Both the position numbers and the translations under genes were made by a program. Shown in pieces: positions 46,106-57,439 of a stretch of 64,000 nt of DNA (positions are counted from its first letter, which is position 1; each line of letters starts with the position of its first letter). This stretch comes from Aselliscus stoliczkanus. Lineage: Eukaryota > Chordata > Mammalia > Chiroptera > Hipposideridae. Location of the stretch: assembly GCA_033961575.1 (NCBI GenBank), contig CM066728.1:31558352-31622351 (forward strand), written 5' to 3'. The notes under the pieces are model-generated. The model did not search any database, had not been told where the DNA came from, and saw only the letters and a program-made list of their open reading frames with translations.

Positions 46106-46504
46106 CCTTGTCATGCTTCTCTTGACACACTCTTGTTTGTACATGCTTACTATTAAAATGCATTGTCCAAAGGAAAAACTATTCCGATGGGTTTTGAACA
46201 ACGGCTTATGGCAGGCCTGTTTACTTAAGAATATGACAATCTGGACTTCTATTAAAGTAGCATGAGGCTGTTGTTTTAATATCTGTGTCACACTGCTGGC
46301 TCAGGTTAAGCTCAGGATCTACTAAAACCCTCAGCAGCTTTTAAGAGGGGCTGTTTCCAATCTGGGCATAACTCCTCATAGACGAATGAATTGATTTGGG
46401 GGGAACCCAAATATGTTCCTTTACAGTCATCACTACTTGATTTCAGATGGTTGGTTTGAGCCCTGCCAAATCTGTGGTAACAACTAACCTCCCAATTTTA
46501 TTAA

Positions 46505-46727
46505 GAGTGTAGTGTAGGTTGTGGAGTCAGATATTGTGTATTTGTATCCTGGCTCAATTTCCCTATCTGTAAAATTAGGACAATAATAGAGCCTACCTCA
46601 TAGGGTTGTCATGCAGATAAAATGAGATAATGGATACAAAGCTTTTAGAGAGTGCCTGGAACATAAGCACTCAGTGCACATTAGTGATGATGGTGGTGAT
46701 GATGATGATGATGGTGGTGGTGATATT
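46505..46727 (+). repeat. MIR SINE remnant and (GAT/GGT)n run
   Basis: 'ccctatctgtaaaattagga', 'acctcatagggttgtcatgc', 'aaaatgagataatggataca' and 'gagtgcctggaacataagca' are typical MIR. A 'gatgatggtggtgatgatg' trinucleotide-like run follows (46684-46727). Confidence 0.88.
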
Positions 46728-47332
46728 CTGTTATAAAAATATCAAAAAGAACAGATGACTCTTAGATACTCTAACAGAGCTGGAAAATGTTTGTTCAAGA
46801 AGATAGACATCATCTAACAGAAGTATTATTCAGTCTCTCTTTGGCATGTTTCTTGGGTCACTCTTTCAAATCATGGACAAGGAATATAAGAGAATGTCCT
46901 GATAAACTAGGTCTCATTTGAAGTGCAAATGGTTTAATGGATGCCCTCTTGCAAGGAGTGATCTTTAGCTGAAGATCCCAGTCCATCTTATCAATGCCTT
47001 ATATATAAAAATAATATCCTCTACAACTCTCAGACTCCTGCCTCTCATACCATCCAGTGTGTGTGTATGTTGGGATGACAGCAGGAGCAGAAATTGGAGC
47101 TTATCTTTGCTCCCCAAATCAGAACACCCTGACAATATTTGATACAGTGCTAGGAGCACCGTACAAAATAAGATTGCTTTTCCGCCTGTAGGAATATATA
47201 CTGTAGAGAAGTAGCTGTTCCTCAGTAATGTCTTACCTCCCTCCATTTTACTCCTACTTCCTCTGTTCTTAGGGGTATCTTTGAAGCTCCAGCTAGTCTA
47301 AGAACTACTATTATCTCCATTTTTATATTTAT
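46728..47332. other. No gene recognised
   Basis: Unique sequence ending in a short MIR-like patch (about 47260-47332) into which the L1 at 47347 inserted. Confidence 0.4.
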
Positions 47333-47346
47333 AAAAGCAACATGTA

Positions 47347-49406
47347 GAGTTGGAATAAGGAGATTCAAGATGGCGAAGTAAATAAACATTATGCTTGCCT
47401 CATCCCATAAACACATCAAAATTACAACTTAATTATAGAGTAATCAACCTGGAAAACCATCTGAAGTCTAGCTGAATAGAAGTTTTATAATTAAGGATAT
47501 AAAGAAGAAGCCACATCAAGACTGGTAGCGGGGGCTTAGATGTGAAACAGACTGGTCCCACACCCATGTGTGGCAGTTGAAAATCCCGAGAGATATATCA
47601 GCCACAGAGGTTCCCCACGAAGGAGAGAGGAACCCCAGTCCCCTACCCCAGACTCCCCAGCCTGGAATATTGGTGCGGGGAAGAGAAGCCCCCATAACTT
47701 CCGCCTGTGAAAAACAGTGAGGATTCAGACCTATCAGGTAGGACAGAAGGCTGTGAGAAACCCAGACATCCTCTTAAAGGCACTCACCCTGGCCTCCAGT
47801 GACTCTGGGGTTACTGGAGACATATGATAAGAGACTGAGTTGTATAACTTTGGGGTGAAGACTGGAGAGAGAGTCCCCATTTTCCCTGTGTGGACCCTCC
47901 TCAGGTGGGCGCCATCTTTCCTGTGTTGAGCCCACCCCCACAGGCCAAATGTGAATCTGATTGGCCTGGTGAGCTCTGCTGCTCAACTCTGCTGACTCAT
48001 CCAACTGGTGTACAGCTGGGGGCCGTCTCAGCAGCTGAACCTTCCAGGAGCCAGCAGGTGGTAGCAGGCTTCGGAGTGTTCTGGTTTTTTGTGGATCTAC
48101 CCCAGATCTTGTATTGGTTTGCAGTGTGGCATCTCCCATGTGTCTCCAAATACAGCACTGGCAGTGACCAACTGTAGATTGCCTTGTAGCTCCTACCAGG
48201 TACTCCCCAGCCAGTCATAGATCAAAAATATGAATAATAAAATAGCAATAACTACGTATCTATCAACAGTTGCTTTCAATGTATGTGGACTAAATGTTCC
48301 AATCAAAAACATAGCGGGGCTGACTGGACAAGAAAACAAAACCTTTACATATTCTGCATATAAGAAACCCACTTCAGATCAAAAGACACACACAGATTAA
48401 AAATAAAGGGATAGAAAAGGTTATTTAATGAAAATGGAAACAAACAAATAAGCAAACAAAGTTGAATAGCAATACTTATACTAGACAAAATAGAGTTTAA
48501 AACAAAGGCTATAACAAGAGTCAAAGAAGGACCCAGTAATCCTACTTCTTGGTATTTATCCAAAGGAACCCAAAACTCTACCTCAAGTGGACATGTGCAT
48601 CCATATGTTCATTGCAGCACTGTTTACAATGGCCAAGATGTGGAGGCAGCCATGGTGTTCACTGATATAAGAATGGATAAAGAGTAGGTAGTACATATAT
48701 AAAGTGGAATATTGCTCGGCTAGGGAAGGGAATGGGTTCTTGCCATCTGCAACAGCATGGATGGACCTGGAGGGTGTTGTGCTGAGTGGAGTGTCAGACA
48801 GAGAAAGACAGATGCAATGAGATTTTGCTTATATGTGGAATCTAAGAACAAAATTAACAAACAAAAACAGAAACAAACTCATAGATACAGAGAACATGAT
48901 GGCTGCCAGATGGGAAGGGGGTTGCGGGGGGTGCAAAAGAGGAAGGGATTAAGACGTACAAATTGGTAGTTACAAAGTAGTCATGGGGATGTAAAGTATA
49001 GGGAATATAATTAATAATATGGTAATAACTATGCACAGTGCCAGGTGGGTACTAGACTAGTCAGGGGAATCACTTCTTAAATTATATAAATGTCTACATA
49101 TGCTCTACACCTGAAATGAATACAAAATAATATTAAATGTCAACTATAACTGAAAAATTAAAAAGAGGGAAAAGTTGAAGGGCAACAAGTGGTCCAAATT
49201 TCCAGGTATAAAACAAATAAGTCATGGGGATGTAATGTACAGCACAGTCAATAATATTGTGATAGCATGGTACAGTGTCAGATGGTTGCTGGCCTTATTA
49301 TGGTGATCACTTCTTTAGGTATCTAAATGTTGAATAATTATGGTGTACCTCTGAAACTAATATAATATTATATGCTAAATATATTTTTAATAAAAATATT
49401 TTTTTA
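47347..49406 (+). mobile_element. L1 with both ends but ORF1 and most of ORF2 missing
   Basis: A perfect 14-bp duplication 'aaaagcaacatgta' flanks it (47333-47346 and 49407-49420). The 5' end starts near the natural L1 start, with a YY1-type site 'caagatggcg' at 47366-47375, then about 860 bp of 5' UTR-like sequence. ORF2 appears to begin at about 48231, giving 'NNKIAITTYLSTVAFNVCGL', the start of the endonuclease domain, and stops within about 70 codons. At 48530-48533 the endonuclease-coding DNA joins, over 'ggac', to the ORF2 C-terminal region. The two-unit 3' UTR follows (48960-49150 and 49205-49390). No ORF1 coding is seen. Confidence 0.9.
48231..48400 (+). pseudogene. L1 ORF2 N-terminal (endonuclease) fragment
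   Basis: The frame opens with an ATG and reads through 'AFNVCGLNVPIKN', which corresponds to the conserved N-terminal endonuclease block of L1 ORF2 ('NxNGLxxPxKR' in the family), then runs into a stop. Homology at the DNA level continues to about 48530 in disturbed frames. The endonuclease active-site region is incomplete and the reverse transcriptase is absent, so no active protein is possible. Confidence 0.8.
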
Positions 49407-49420
49407 AAAAGCAACATGTA

Positions 49421-49905
49421 CTTCCAAAACATGTGGAATAAGTCAAAGAGGTACAAAGAAAATAAAATCTATAATCCCCTCTACCACTTCTTCCTCGAGG
49501 CTACTGATGTTGACCCCTGGTTTGACTCACCCCACCTGATTCTCCACTCTCACACGAACTTGACACCATACATGCAAAGAAGGCAGAGTCTTTTTGTTTG
49601 CTTTTAGTTGTTTTGATGCCATTTTACAAAATTTGACTTAGAAGATACATATTACCATACAGGTTTTTTTCCCCCCTTTTAACAATACCTCATGGACATA
49701 CCTCCAAATCTAACAGAAATATTAAATAGGTGCACAATATTCCATATCAAACATGTACTATAATTTAATTGCCTGTTGACAGACACGTTGTTTTCTAGAT
49801 TTTACTATCAAAAAACGGTGCCAATGTGTGTGTGTGCCCTTATTTTGTTCTTTTCTTTCTGAGGCTAGATTTCTGCAGGGCCTATTCAGTCAAAAGGATT
49901 CATTG
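49421..49905 (-). repeat. Old LINE fragment, antisense
   Basis: 'gaaaataaaatctataatcc', 'atacctcatggacatacctc', 'ttaattgcctgttgacagac' and 'gccaatgtgtgtgtgtgccc' repeat the antisense LINE pattern of 28.0 and 38.8 kb. The young L1 is inserted at its edge. Confidence 0.6.
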
Positions 49906-49999
49906 CTTAATTTTTATTACATTTTGCCAGGTTATATAGTTGGACTCCGTACTTGGCTTTAGGCTGTCCTTCCCAAGACCCTGCCTCCCTAAACGTTCC

Positions 50000-50055
50000 C
50001 ATGCACAGCAGCCTGGAGCAGGCTCTCCTCATGCACAGCAGCCTGGAGCAGGCTC
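50000..50055. repeat. Tandem duplication, 30-bp unit
   Basis: 'catgcacagcagcctggagc' followed by 'aggctctcct' occurs at 50000-50029 and again from 50030 to 50055. The two copies are identical over their shared length, so the duplication looks recent. Confidence 0.95.
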
Positions 50056-50715
50056 ACCAAGGCCGGAAACCCCAGTGCAGCCAGGGCCCCATACCATGAA
50101 TCCCCATTATCAGGGCCAGGGCCAAGGGTACCTGTCACTCGTTGGGAAGACCAGGTTGTCAGTCCCCAACCCCACTGTTGAAAGGACAAGGATGTGTGCC
50201 TGGTATCCTATATTGAAACTCACCTAATGTTCCACTGACACAATGTTTAGACAGTGATTAGATGGAGCTGAAATGGCATCACAATAGTACTAGTACCAAA
50301 GAAGAGGTACATCAGGGTTAAAAAAATAAAGGATTGGTGGGCCGGTGTGGGAACCTGACCAGTGTTTATGCCATGACATTGATGGGAAAGCATACTCAAA
50401 TGCCAAATAGCAATGAACTTCCAAGACTCTACTTGTTTCTGAGCTGGGAACGTATCTTGGCAATTTAAAAAGGGTGTATAGACCCAGCAAAGCTTAACTT
50501 GCAGTGAGAAACTCATAGTAGATTCTAAGGCACAGTTACAGACATGCTGATCAAATGAGCTGATCATTTGACCCTGGAGACTTCCTACATTAACACGCTC
50601 CCTTGGGGTCAGGGGACAATGAGTCAGAAGGGGCCCTGGGAGGGAGGAAAGGCCCACAGTGTGACTCCAGCAGCCCCAGGCAGAAACATGGACTTTCACT
50701 CCTCACTCTAGCATC
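50056..50715. other. No gene recognised, long antisense frame
   Basis: A 150-residue minus-strand frame (50247-50699) lies in repeat-free DNA. Its peptide has no recognised domain. I count it as unproven rather than a gene. Confidence 0.3.
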
Positions 50716-50719
50716 AGGC

Positions 50720-50870
50720 TCTTACTGTACCTGACTCAGTTTCCTTAGTCAGAAAAGGCAGATAACACCGACAGCCATTTCATAGGTATAATTTGAGAAT
50801 TAAAGTAGACAATGCACTTAAAATGTTTAACACCAGATATGGTATATGGTAAGTGCCCAGTGTTAGATAC
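50720..50870 (+). repeat. MIR SINE remnant
   Basis: 'ctgactcagtttccttagtc', 'gagaattaaagtagacaatg' and 'tatatggtaagtgcccagtg' follow MIR. The sequence 50871-52105 has no recognised feature. Confidence 0.65.
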
Positions 50871-52109
50871 AATGACTGACTACTGTTATTGGGGTTCCTA
50901 CCTCTCCCCCAGAAGCCTCCTAGAGTTCTATGGCACACGCTTACTCCAAAAAAAACACATTACAATCAGCACATCTCAGCAGGCACATCACACAACTGTT
51001 GTCTCTAAATGACAGATCAGCTAGGGGCTGAGGTTGTCAGTGATTAGGAAGATAGGAGTGATGATGACAAATGGCACACAAGAATTTCTTCAGGACTTAA
51101 ATCCATGGATAATTATGCCTCCAGGAAAGTATTGAGAAAAATAAAGAGCATGACAAAATTCATGGCAGGGGTGGAGGGAATGAGGCAATGGGAGTTGAAT
51201 CATGATGTTGTCCAGCAAGGGTTGGAGTTGGATTCCGGAGACTGGCCTGGGTCCTCTGACAACTCGTCCCATCCCTCTGACATGCTTTTTAATTCATATG
51301 AAAGGAAGGACTGGTCTCCTCTTTCTTAACCATCTTTAATTCCCCAACAAATCCATTTGGAGTCTGACTGCCTAGCTTGTTGGCCTCTGTGGCCTGAGTC
51401 CTGATGAAACGAAACGGAGGCAAAGCACTGCCCTGCTCTCCTTAAACAAACTCCCCACCACTTCCCAGCAGGTGCTGCAAGTTAGCAGAAAGGAAGGGAT
51501 AAGAGTCATCTTCTCCTCTCGCCCTGATTCTCGGCTCATCCTCCACTTCTGATTACAACACACTATGTTCACTATTTCTGAAAAGAGAATGACTCGGGTG
51601 GCCATCATGTTAGTAACCACTTGGATAGAAATGGGACAACATTTTCTTTTGTCTTCCTGCTGTTTCCAGCTCCAGGGATGTGGCTTTTAGAATTTCCCAT
51701 AAAAGCCCAAAGTGGCAACATAAATAAACTTTACCACAATAATTGTCCACCCCCTCCTTCAGCTTCCCAGTGGAAACTCTTATCTTTCTTCTCAGTAGTT
51801 ATCTGTCAGAAAGCTCTCTCAGATTTATTACTTATGTGGGGCAATTCATCATCTAGGATACATACTATTTTCTTCCACCGGGCATATCCATGCTTCGGGT
51901 GGCTGTCATTTCTGTATGGTATGCATAATTAAATTTGGGCTGGGAGAAGAATCCTGTTAAGATAATAGGTTGCCTTCTTCAGAGTTACATATTCACGAAA
52001 CAAGCAATTTGCAGTAAACTTTATTTCTTTTCTACATCCCTATGTTCTTGTGCACCTTGAAGGATGCAGCTACAGTGTTTCGAGTCAATGTCGTACATTG
52101 AAAATGCAT

Positions 52110-52335
52110 GGGTTTGGGGGGGAGGGACATACAGTTCTGGACGACTTGAAGTCGTGTGACCTTGGACAAGTAAATTAAGTATAGCTGAGCCTCAGCTGCC
52201 TCATTTGCAACACAGAGTCAGAAATTTCCATTTGCACGATTGTTGTAAGAATTAGAAATGCTATTTACGAAGTATCTAGTTTTGTACCTGGCACACAGCA
52301 GGTACTTAATCAATGGTCATTGCTGTGGCTAATTT
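52110..52335 (+). repeat. MIR SINE remnant
   Basis: 'gtcgtgtgaccttggacaag', 'cctcagctgcctcatttgca', 'gattgttgtaagaattagaa', 'acctggcacacagcaggtac' are in MIR order. Confidence 0.9.
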
Positions 52336-52689
52336 CTCATGGTAAAAAACTAGATCATGGTCCTCTGAAGGGGGAGAGAATTTACAATGTATTAGCTTAG
52401 TTTTCTAATTACATTATTTTCTATAAACTTTGCAAAGAATAATACATCTTTTTAAAATATGTAATAACTAAGCCTCAGGTGGGAGAATCCCTTGAAGATA
52501 GTCAGGATGGCAACTCTCTATCTTGGTCCTATCTTTAGCAAGGGGCTTTCAAAGAGAAATTGCCACAGTCGTCATCCTAGACCAGGGAGCCATCCTCATA
52601 AGGGGAACCAAGGTGGTAGCAATTTGGAAAAACTTTGGAAATAAATATTGATCTAAAAGCATTAAGTGTGATTGGTTGTCCTTCTCTTA

Positions 52690-52800
52690 TTAATTCGTTC
52701 ATCAAATGTGTATCAAGCATCTACCCTGTGCCAGACTTTGTTGTAGATCTTAGAATAAAATGCAAGAAATCTCTGCTTTCAGGAGGCCCCTGACTTCCCA
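52690..52800 (+). repeat. Ancient dispersed repeat, family unassigned
   Basis: 'tcgttcatcaaatgtgtatc', 'aagcatctaccctgtgccag', 'actttgttgtagatcttaga' and 'tttcaggaggcccctgac' match the head of the old family seen at 20.2 kb. Confidence 0.65.
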
Positions 52801-52854
52801 TAATATTCCCATCACCAGATCAGGGGCAGAGGCCCTGAGAACAAATGTTCTAGA

Positions 52855-53090
52855 ATAGTGCTGTCAGATAGGGTTGGCAACCACTAGCTAGCTATATGGG
52901 GGGGGGGGGGGCTATTCAAACTTTTATTTTAATTAATTAAAGTCAAATAAAATGTATAATTCAGCTCCTCAGTGGCATCAGACACATTTCAAGTGCTCAA
53001 CAGCCACAGGTGGCTATCCTGACAGACCACAGAGGTACAGAACATATCCATTATCGCACCAAGTTCTATTGGTCAGTGCTGTCTGCATAG
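52855..53090. mobile_element. Old hAT-like MITE
   Basis: One end reads 'atagtgctgtcagatag' and the other 'ttctattggtcagtgctgtc'. The inside has 'cacatttcaagtgctcaaca' and 'gccacaggtggctatcctga', the well-known block of an old nonautonomous mammalian DNA transposon, probably hAT. A 13-bp poly-G interrupts it at about 52898-52910. I cannot give the exact family name. Confidence 0.6.
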
Positions 53091-54445
53091 GCTTTGCAAC
53101 CTGAAACGATGTACCTGGCCACCGAATTACAGCTCTGGGGGCACAATCGCAGTGTGTCCGCAACCATTAGTGTAATAGAATGGTCCCAAATGTGCTCTCC
53201 ATTGGAGATAGTGAGGCTTGGCATTCTCTGCCCCCTCCTGCAATAGCTTCTCCTGAATAATCCTCAGGCAGTAGGAGAGACCCAGCTCATCTATACTCAC
53301 ATTTGAATTTTCTTCCCTGGAAAAGCATCCCAGGTCCCTCTTAGCCCCTCCAATGCCTTCATTACATCTTATGTACCAAGGACCTATTTACTGACTCCCA
53401 TTCTCCTCAGACTACCCTTCAACCCACTGTTTGGTCCCCTTGTGGCTCTCACATTTAATTTCAGGTAACGATTCTGGGTCACCTGCCTTGCACTATGCTT
53501 GCACACAGGCCCCCAGCTCTGACCCAGCATGCTCTCTCAGAAACCACTCTGTATGTACCCCATGGCCCTCACATGTCACTTGGTGCCAAGTTTTGCACAT
53601 CACCAGGGAATGGTCAAAGGGGATCCACCATTTTAGGAAACAAGGGTATAATTTAGTACATTACTATGTCACAAAACTACATGATATCTGGATTCATGCT
53701 TGAAGTGTTCTTGGACAATTGAGGCTGACCATGCAAAACTGAGCTTCTGACACAGGTGAACTCACTAGTGTGTGCATTGTACTAATTGTTGTGTATACTG
53801 TACTGTTATAATTGTTTCTGTTTATAATTTGTAACTTGAAAACAATGCAGAAAACTCAGTCCAATCTCTCGAAGTGGGAGAGTGTAATAACTTGGGTAAC
53901 TTTTTTAAAAACCCAAAACTTTCAGTTTGATTTAGAATGAGTAAAAGAATTGATTTTCTCATGTAACGGATTTATCTTCCTAATTACTTTATGCTTGGGC
54001 TAAAATGAAAAACAGCACCCCTTGGTATGACCCTATCACTGCGTAAGAGTAGGTGGAAGAAGAATGTAAAAGCATGCCAGCAAGGGACAGCTGGCATCGG
54101 GTGTTAAAGTTTTGTGGGGGAAAAAATTCACAAAGTTAATGATTTGTGTATGGGGAGCAAAGAGCTAATGGTATAGAAATAAGCTTATTTGTCCATTATA
54201 TTTTATACATTGTTCTTTTCTTAATTGCTTCACCACCTCCTCCTTCCTTCCAAATGCCCCTTCCATGCTCATCTGGATGGTTCGACCTGCCCATTTTGCC
54301 TCCCTGGTCACTTCCCTTTGAGCTGACCAAGCATAGTTGATGCTCAGACACCCAATGTCTCAGGAAATCCTTTCACTCTGAAAATATGGATTCATCGTTC
54401 CATCTTCTGCAGTGATTACTGGCCCCTGGCTGCCTCCCCCACTTC
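53091..54445. other. Unique sequence, no gene recognised
   Basis: No secure repeat. The frame at 53431-53703 (90 residues) has no motif. Confidence 0.45.
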
Positions 54446-54449
54446 ATTT

Positions 54450-54755
54450 CTTACCCTCTTTCTCTTGATTCACACATGGCTTCTCACTCTCCCTCGAAGG
54501 CACCAAACATGCTCCTGCCTCAGACCACTTGCTCCTATTGCCCCTCAAAGAGCTGTTCCCCAAGTGAGCACAAAGGCCAGTCCGTCACTTCAAGAGTTCT
54601 CAGAAAACTCTTCCCTAAGAACTGTATCCCCTTCCTCTCTCTTTTTAAAATCTTACAGCAGTTTTCACAAGCTCAGATGGTGATATATATTTTTATAGAC
54701 TATCGCCCCCGCCCAGTAGAATGTAACCACCATGAGGGCAGAGACCATGTCAGTT
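54450..54755 (+). repeat. L2 LINE 3' end
   Basis: 'gctcctgcctcagaccactt', 'aactcttccctaagaactgt', 'cccagtagaatgtaaccacc' and 'atgagggcagagaccatgtc' reproduce the L2 3' end order. Confidence 0.85.
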
Positions 54756-54764
54756 GACTAGTGC

Positions 54765-55175
54765 TGAGTAATAAACCTCCCCAACACTGAGGCTAAGAAC
54801 AGCAGCCATTTATCAGGTTGTAATTTTACAATGTGGTTATTTGGGCTGGGCTCAGCTGGGGAGTCGTCTGGTTTGGGGCAGGCTCAGCTGATCTTGACTG
54901 GAGCTTATTCAAATATCTGTATTCATTAATGGAGTGAGCAGAATCCTGACTGACTCTTGGCCGGGCTGTCTTGTTTTATTCCATGTGACCTCTTACCCTC
55001 TAGCGGACTAGCTTGGGTTTGTTCATGTGGTGGTCCAGGTTCCAATGCACAACTGCTATTCATGCCTCTCAGTGAATCACATTTGTGACAGTTCCACTGG
55101 CCCACCCAGATCCAAGAGGCAGAAAAATGGATTCTGTGGGAAGGACCTATAACCTCAATTTGCAAGGTCCTAGAT
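54765..55175. repeat. Old interspersed repeat, family unassigned
   Basis: 'aataaacctccccaacactg', 'aggctaagaacagcagccat', 'gggctgggctcagctgggga' and the later 'cccacccagatccaagaggc' correspond to a common mammalian repeat that begins with a run like 'aacaaaccaccccaaaac'. I recognise the pattern but not the family name. Confidence 0.5.
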
Positions 55176-55194
55176 GCAGGGAGAGGGATTTGCA

Positions 55195-55315
55195 GACATT
55201 TTTACAAACTACTCCAGGAACTCTATCTGTTTTATACACTTCTGTATCTCTAGCATCTAAAACAATGGCTGGCTAAGAGCAGGCTCTCAATAAATACTTT
55301 TTAAATGAATAAATA
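55195..55315 (+). repeat. L2 LINE 3' end
   Basis: 'ctgtatctctagcatctaaa', 'acaatggctggctaagagca' and 'ggctctcaataaatactttt' with 'aaatgaataaat' are the L2 tail. Confidence 0.8.
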
Positions 55316-55714
55316 GAGGGAACTCCAGAGGGCCAAGAAACACGAAACATAGTATCTGTCAGAATGTCATCATAACCGGATGCTACTGCTGTGACTGTCA
55401 CCACTGTTTACCCAACATCATCTTTGGCCTCCAAACTCCCAAGGAAGACGTCTACGAAGCTTTCCCTTTGCATTGCGGGCTTAAGGCTGAAATCAGCCGG
55501 AGCTTCTGATTGGCCCAGCTTAGCTCACATGACAGCCCTGGCTCTTAGGAGGTGGGGGAGGGAAAAACCAATCTACAAATACACGTGTACAGACACACTG
55601 GGGAAATTCACACAAAAGAAGATAGATTCAAGCCCCCACAGATGTCCACTAAAAATATACTATTTAGAAACTGTCCCAAGGCCTATTTTTTGTTAATTGA
55701 TAATGATGGCTGAC

Positions 55715-55742
55715 ACACACACACACACACACACACACACAT
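55715..55742. repeat. (CA)n microsatellite
   Basis: About 13 CA units. Confidence 0.95.
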
Positions 55743-57275
55743 CCACACATTAATTTGCAGATGAGAGAACCTCTAAATTCAGCCAAATAACTATTCTTTC
55801 CAGAAACAGCTGTTTAGTGAACGAATTAGTTGTTTTATTTCTCTAAAAAATCATTTGGATTGCATAGAGAGGCTGCAAAGTTCTCTGTACAGAATGCTTG
55901 CTACCCATTTATCTCACAAAGGAATCATTAGAATGAGTGGGGGAAAGTGCCGTAACTATGACTTAAAGTCATCTTACAGAGTAATACACAAAGACCCGGT
56001 ACCACTGTCACTTGAATAAATACGTGCATTATAAAGTAGAAGGCCTAGAACTGGCTGCTGTCATGCAGAGCAGTAGACAATTTCGAATGCATTACATAAA
56101 GACTCAGAAGCAGTAATAGGATCTTAGCCTTTAAATCAAACCTTCTTAAGAAGAAAAGGGAAGCTACAGAAAATACCTAACCCACACAAAACTGGTATCG
56201 TTCTTCATTATTTCCTCCAGGGTTTAATAGACAGTTACATAAACACCATCACCACCCTGACACCCTCTCCGCGCCCCTCCCCCCCAACTTAGATCTAGTA
56301 CCACTTTTTGTTCTTTTAACTACTTGCACCTAGAAAGGAAAAACATGCTGGTGAACCTGAGCCTAAGTGGGATGTGATTCAGGGTGAAACTCCCACCTTC
56401 AGGGCCTACGGTTTCAGGGAATCTGAGAGTGCTTGCGGCAGGCAGGCTGTATGCAAGCACCAGCCCACACCCCCGTGTCCTTTCTATGCCACAAACTTCC
56501 AGCCTCATTTCCAAGTGCCAGCACCTGCATTTCCCTGCCTGTGAGGTTTTCTCTAACTGTGGCAGCCTGCTCTCCTTCCTATTTGGAAGGCCAGAAAATG
56601 CAGAGAATTACCACTCCTCAAGCCAGCCATCCTCACCCAATGACAGAGGGAACAGTGTATAAACACTCCTATGTCTCCTAGCCCCTCTAACAGGAAAATT
56701 CTGAGGCATACGCACTTCCCTCAGAGCAAGTGTCCGCCAGGTTTCCGCAGTGGGGAGGAGGCCGCAGGAGCCCACACAGGTAGCTGCCTGCCACAGCCGG
56801 CTTTAGTGGCTGCTCCCCTTTCCTGCTTTATTCCCCCATTCCATCATCAGAGCCTCCTTCACCTCTCTCCTTGCTGAGTCTGAGTTGACTTATGGGGGAG
56901 CCCAAACCAGTACAAAGCTCCAGCCTTCCAACCATCCCCCTTCCCTGCAACACACAGTCCTCCCCAAAGAATACCTTGGGTCGATCCTTGGAGCTCCTTG
57001 GCTTTAGTATGTGGTCCAGGTGAGAAGCTGTCAAGCACTGTGAGGTATTATCTCTTCGTAAACAGAAAGGACTTGTCAATAAGTTGGATAGATGGGAGTG
57101 AAGGAGAGGACACTAAGAGTCTGGGACGTGGAGAAAGGCACGTCCAGGAAGGAGGAAAGAAGGGCCACATCCTCCATTTTTCCTGTTGGTCGGGAAAAGC
57201 TGTGCTAAAGGACACGGCTCTAATTCAATGAGAACACAGCAGAGGGAACCAATCACCTTGATTTTACTAGGAAGC
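55743..57275. other. Unique sequence, no gene recognised
   Basis: GC-richer around 56380-56900 with overlapping frames in several phases on both strands, which argues for composition rather than coding. No repeat family was identified. Confidence 0.45.
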
Positions 57276-57279
57276 TCTG

Positions 57280-57435
57280 TGCTCTCATTAAACCTTGATT
57301 TCCTCATCTTTAAAATGGGAATAACAATAATGGCAATAATAACAACACCCACCCCTGAAAATTGTAAGGAAAGAGATATTCCACGTAAAGTGCAGTGCCT
57401 GGCACATAATACATGTAACCATCATTTTATTATTA
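57280..57435 (+). repeat. MIR SINE remnant
   Basis: 'cttgatttcctcatctttaa', 'aatgggaataacaataatgg' and 'gcagtgcctggcacataata' are MIR. Confidence 0.85.
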
Positions 57436-57439
57436 ATTA

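Noticed and set aside
50247..50699. 150-residue minus-strand frame
   Set aside because: No recognised domain, no splice or promoter context, and the length is within chance expectation for 64 kb of six-frame translation.
52898..52910. Poly-G run as a G-quadruplex
   Set aside because: A single G homopolymer inside an old hAT-like repeat is more simply explained by slippage, and no regular G-tract spacing is present.
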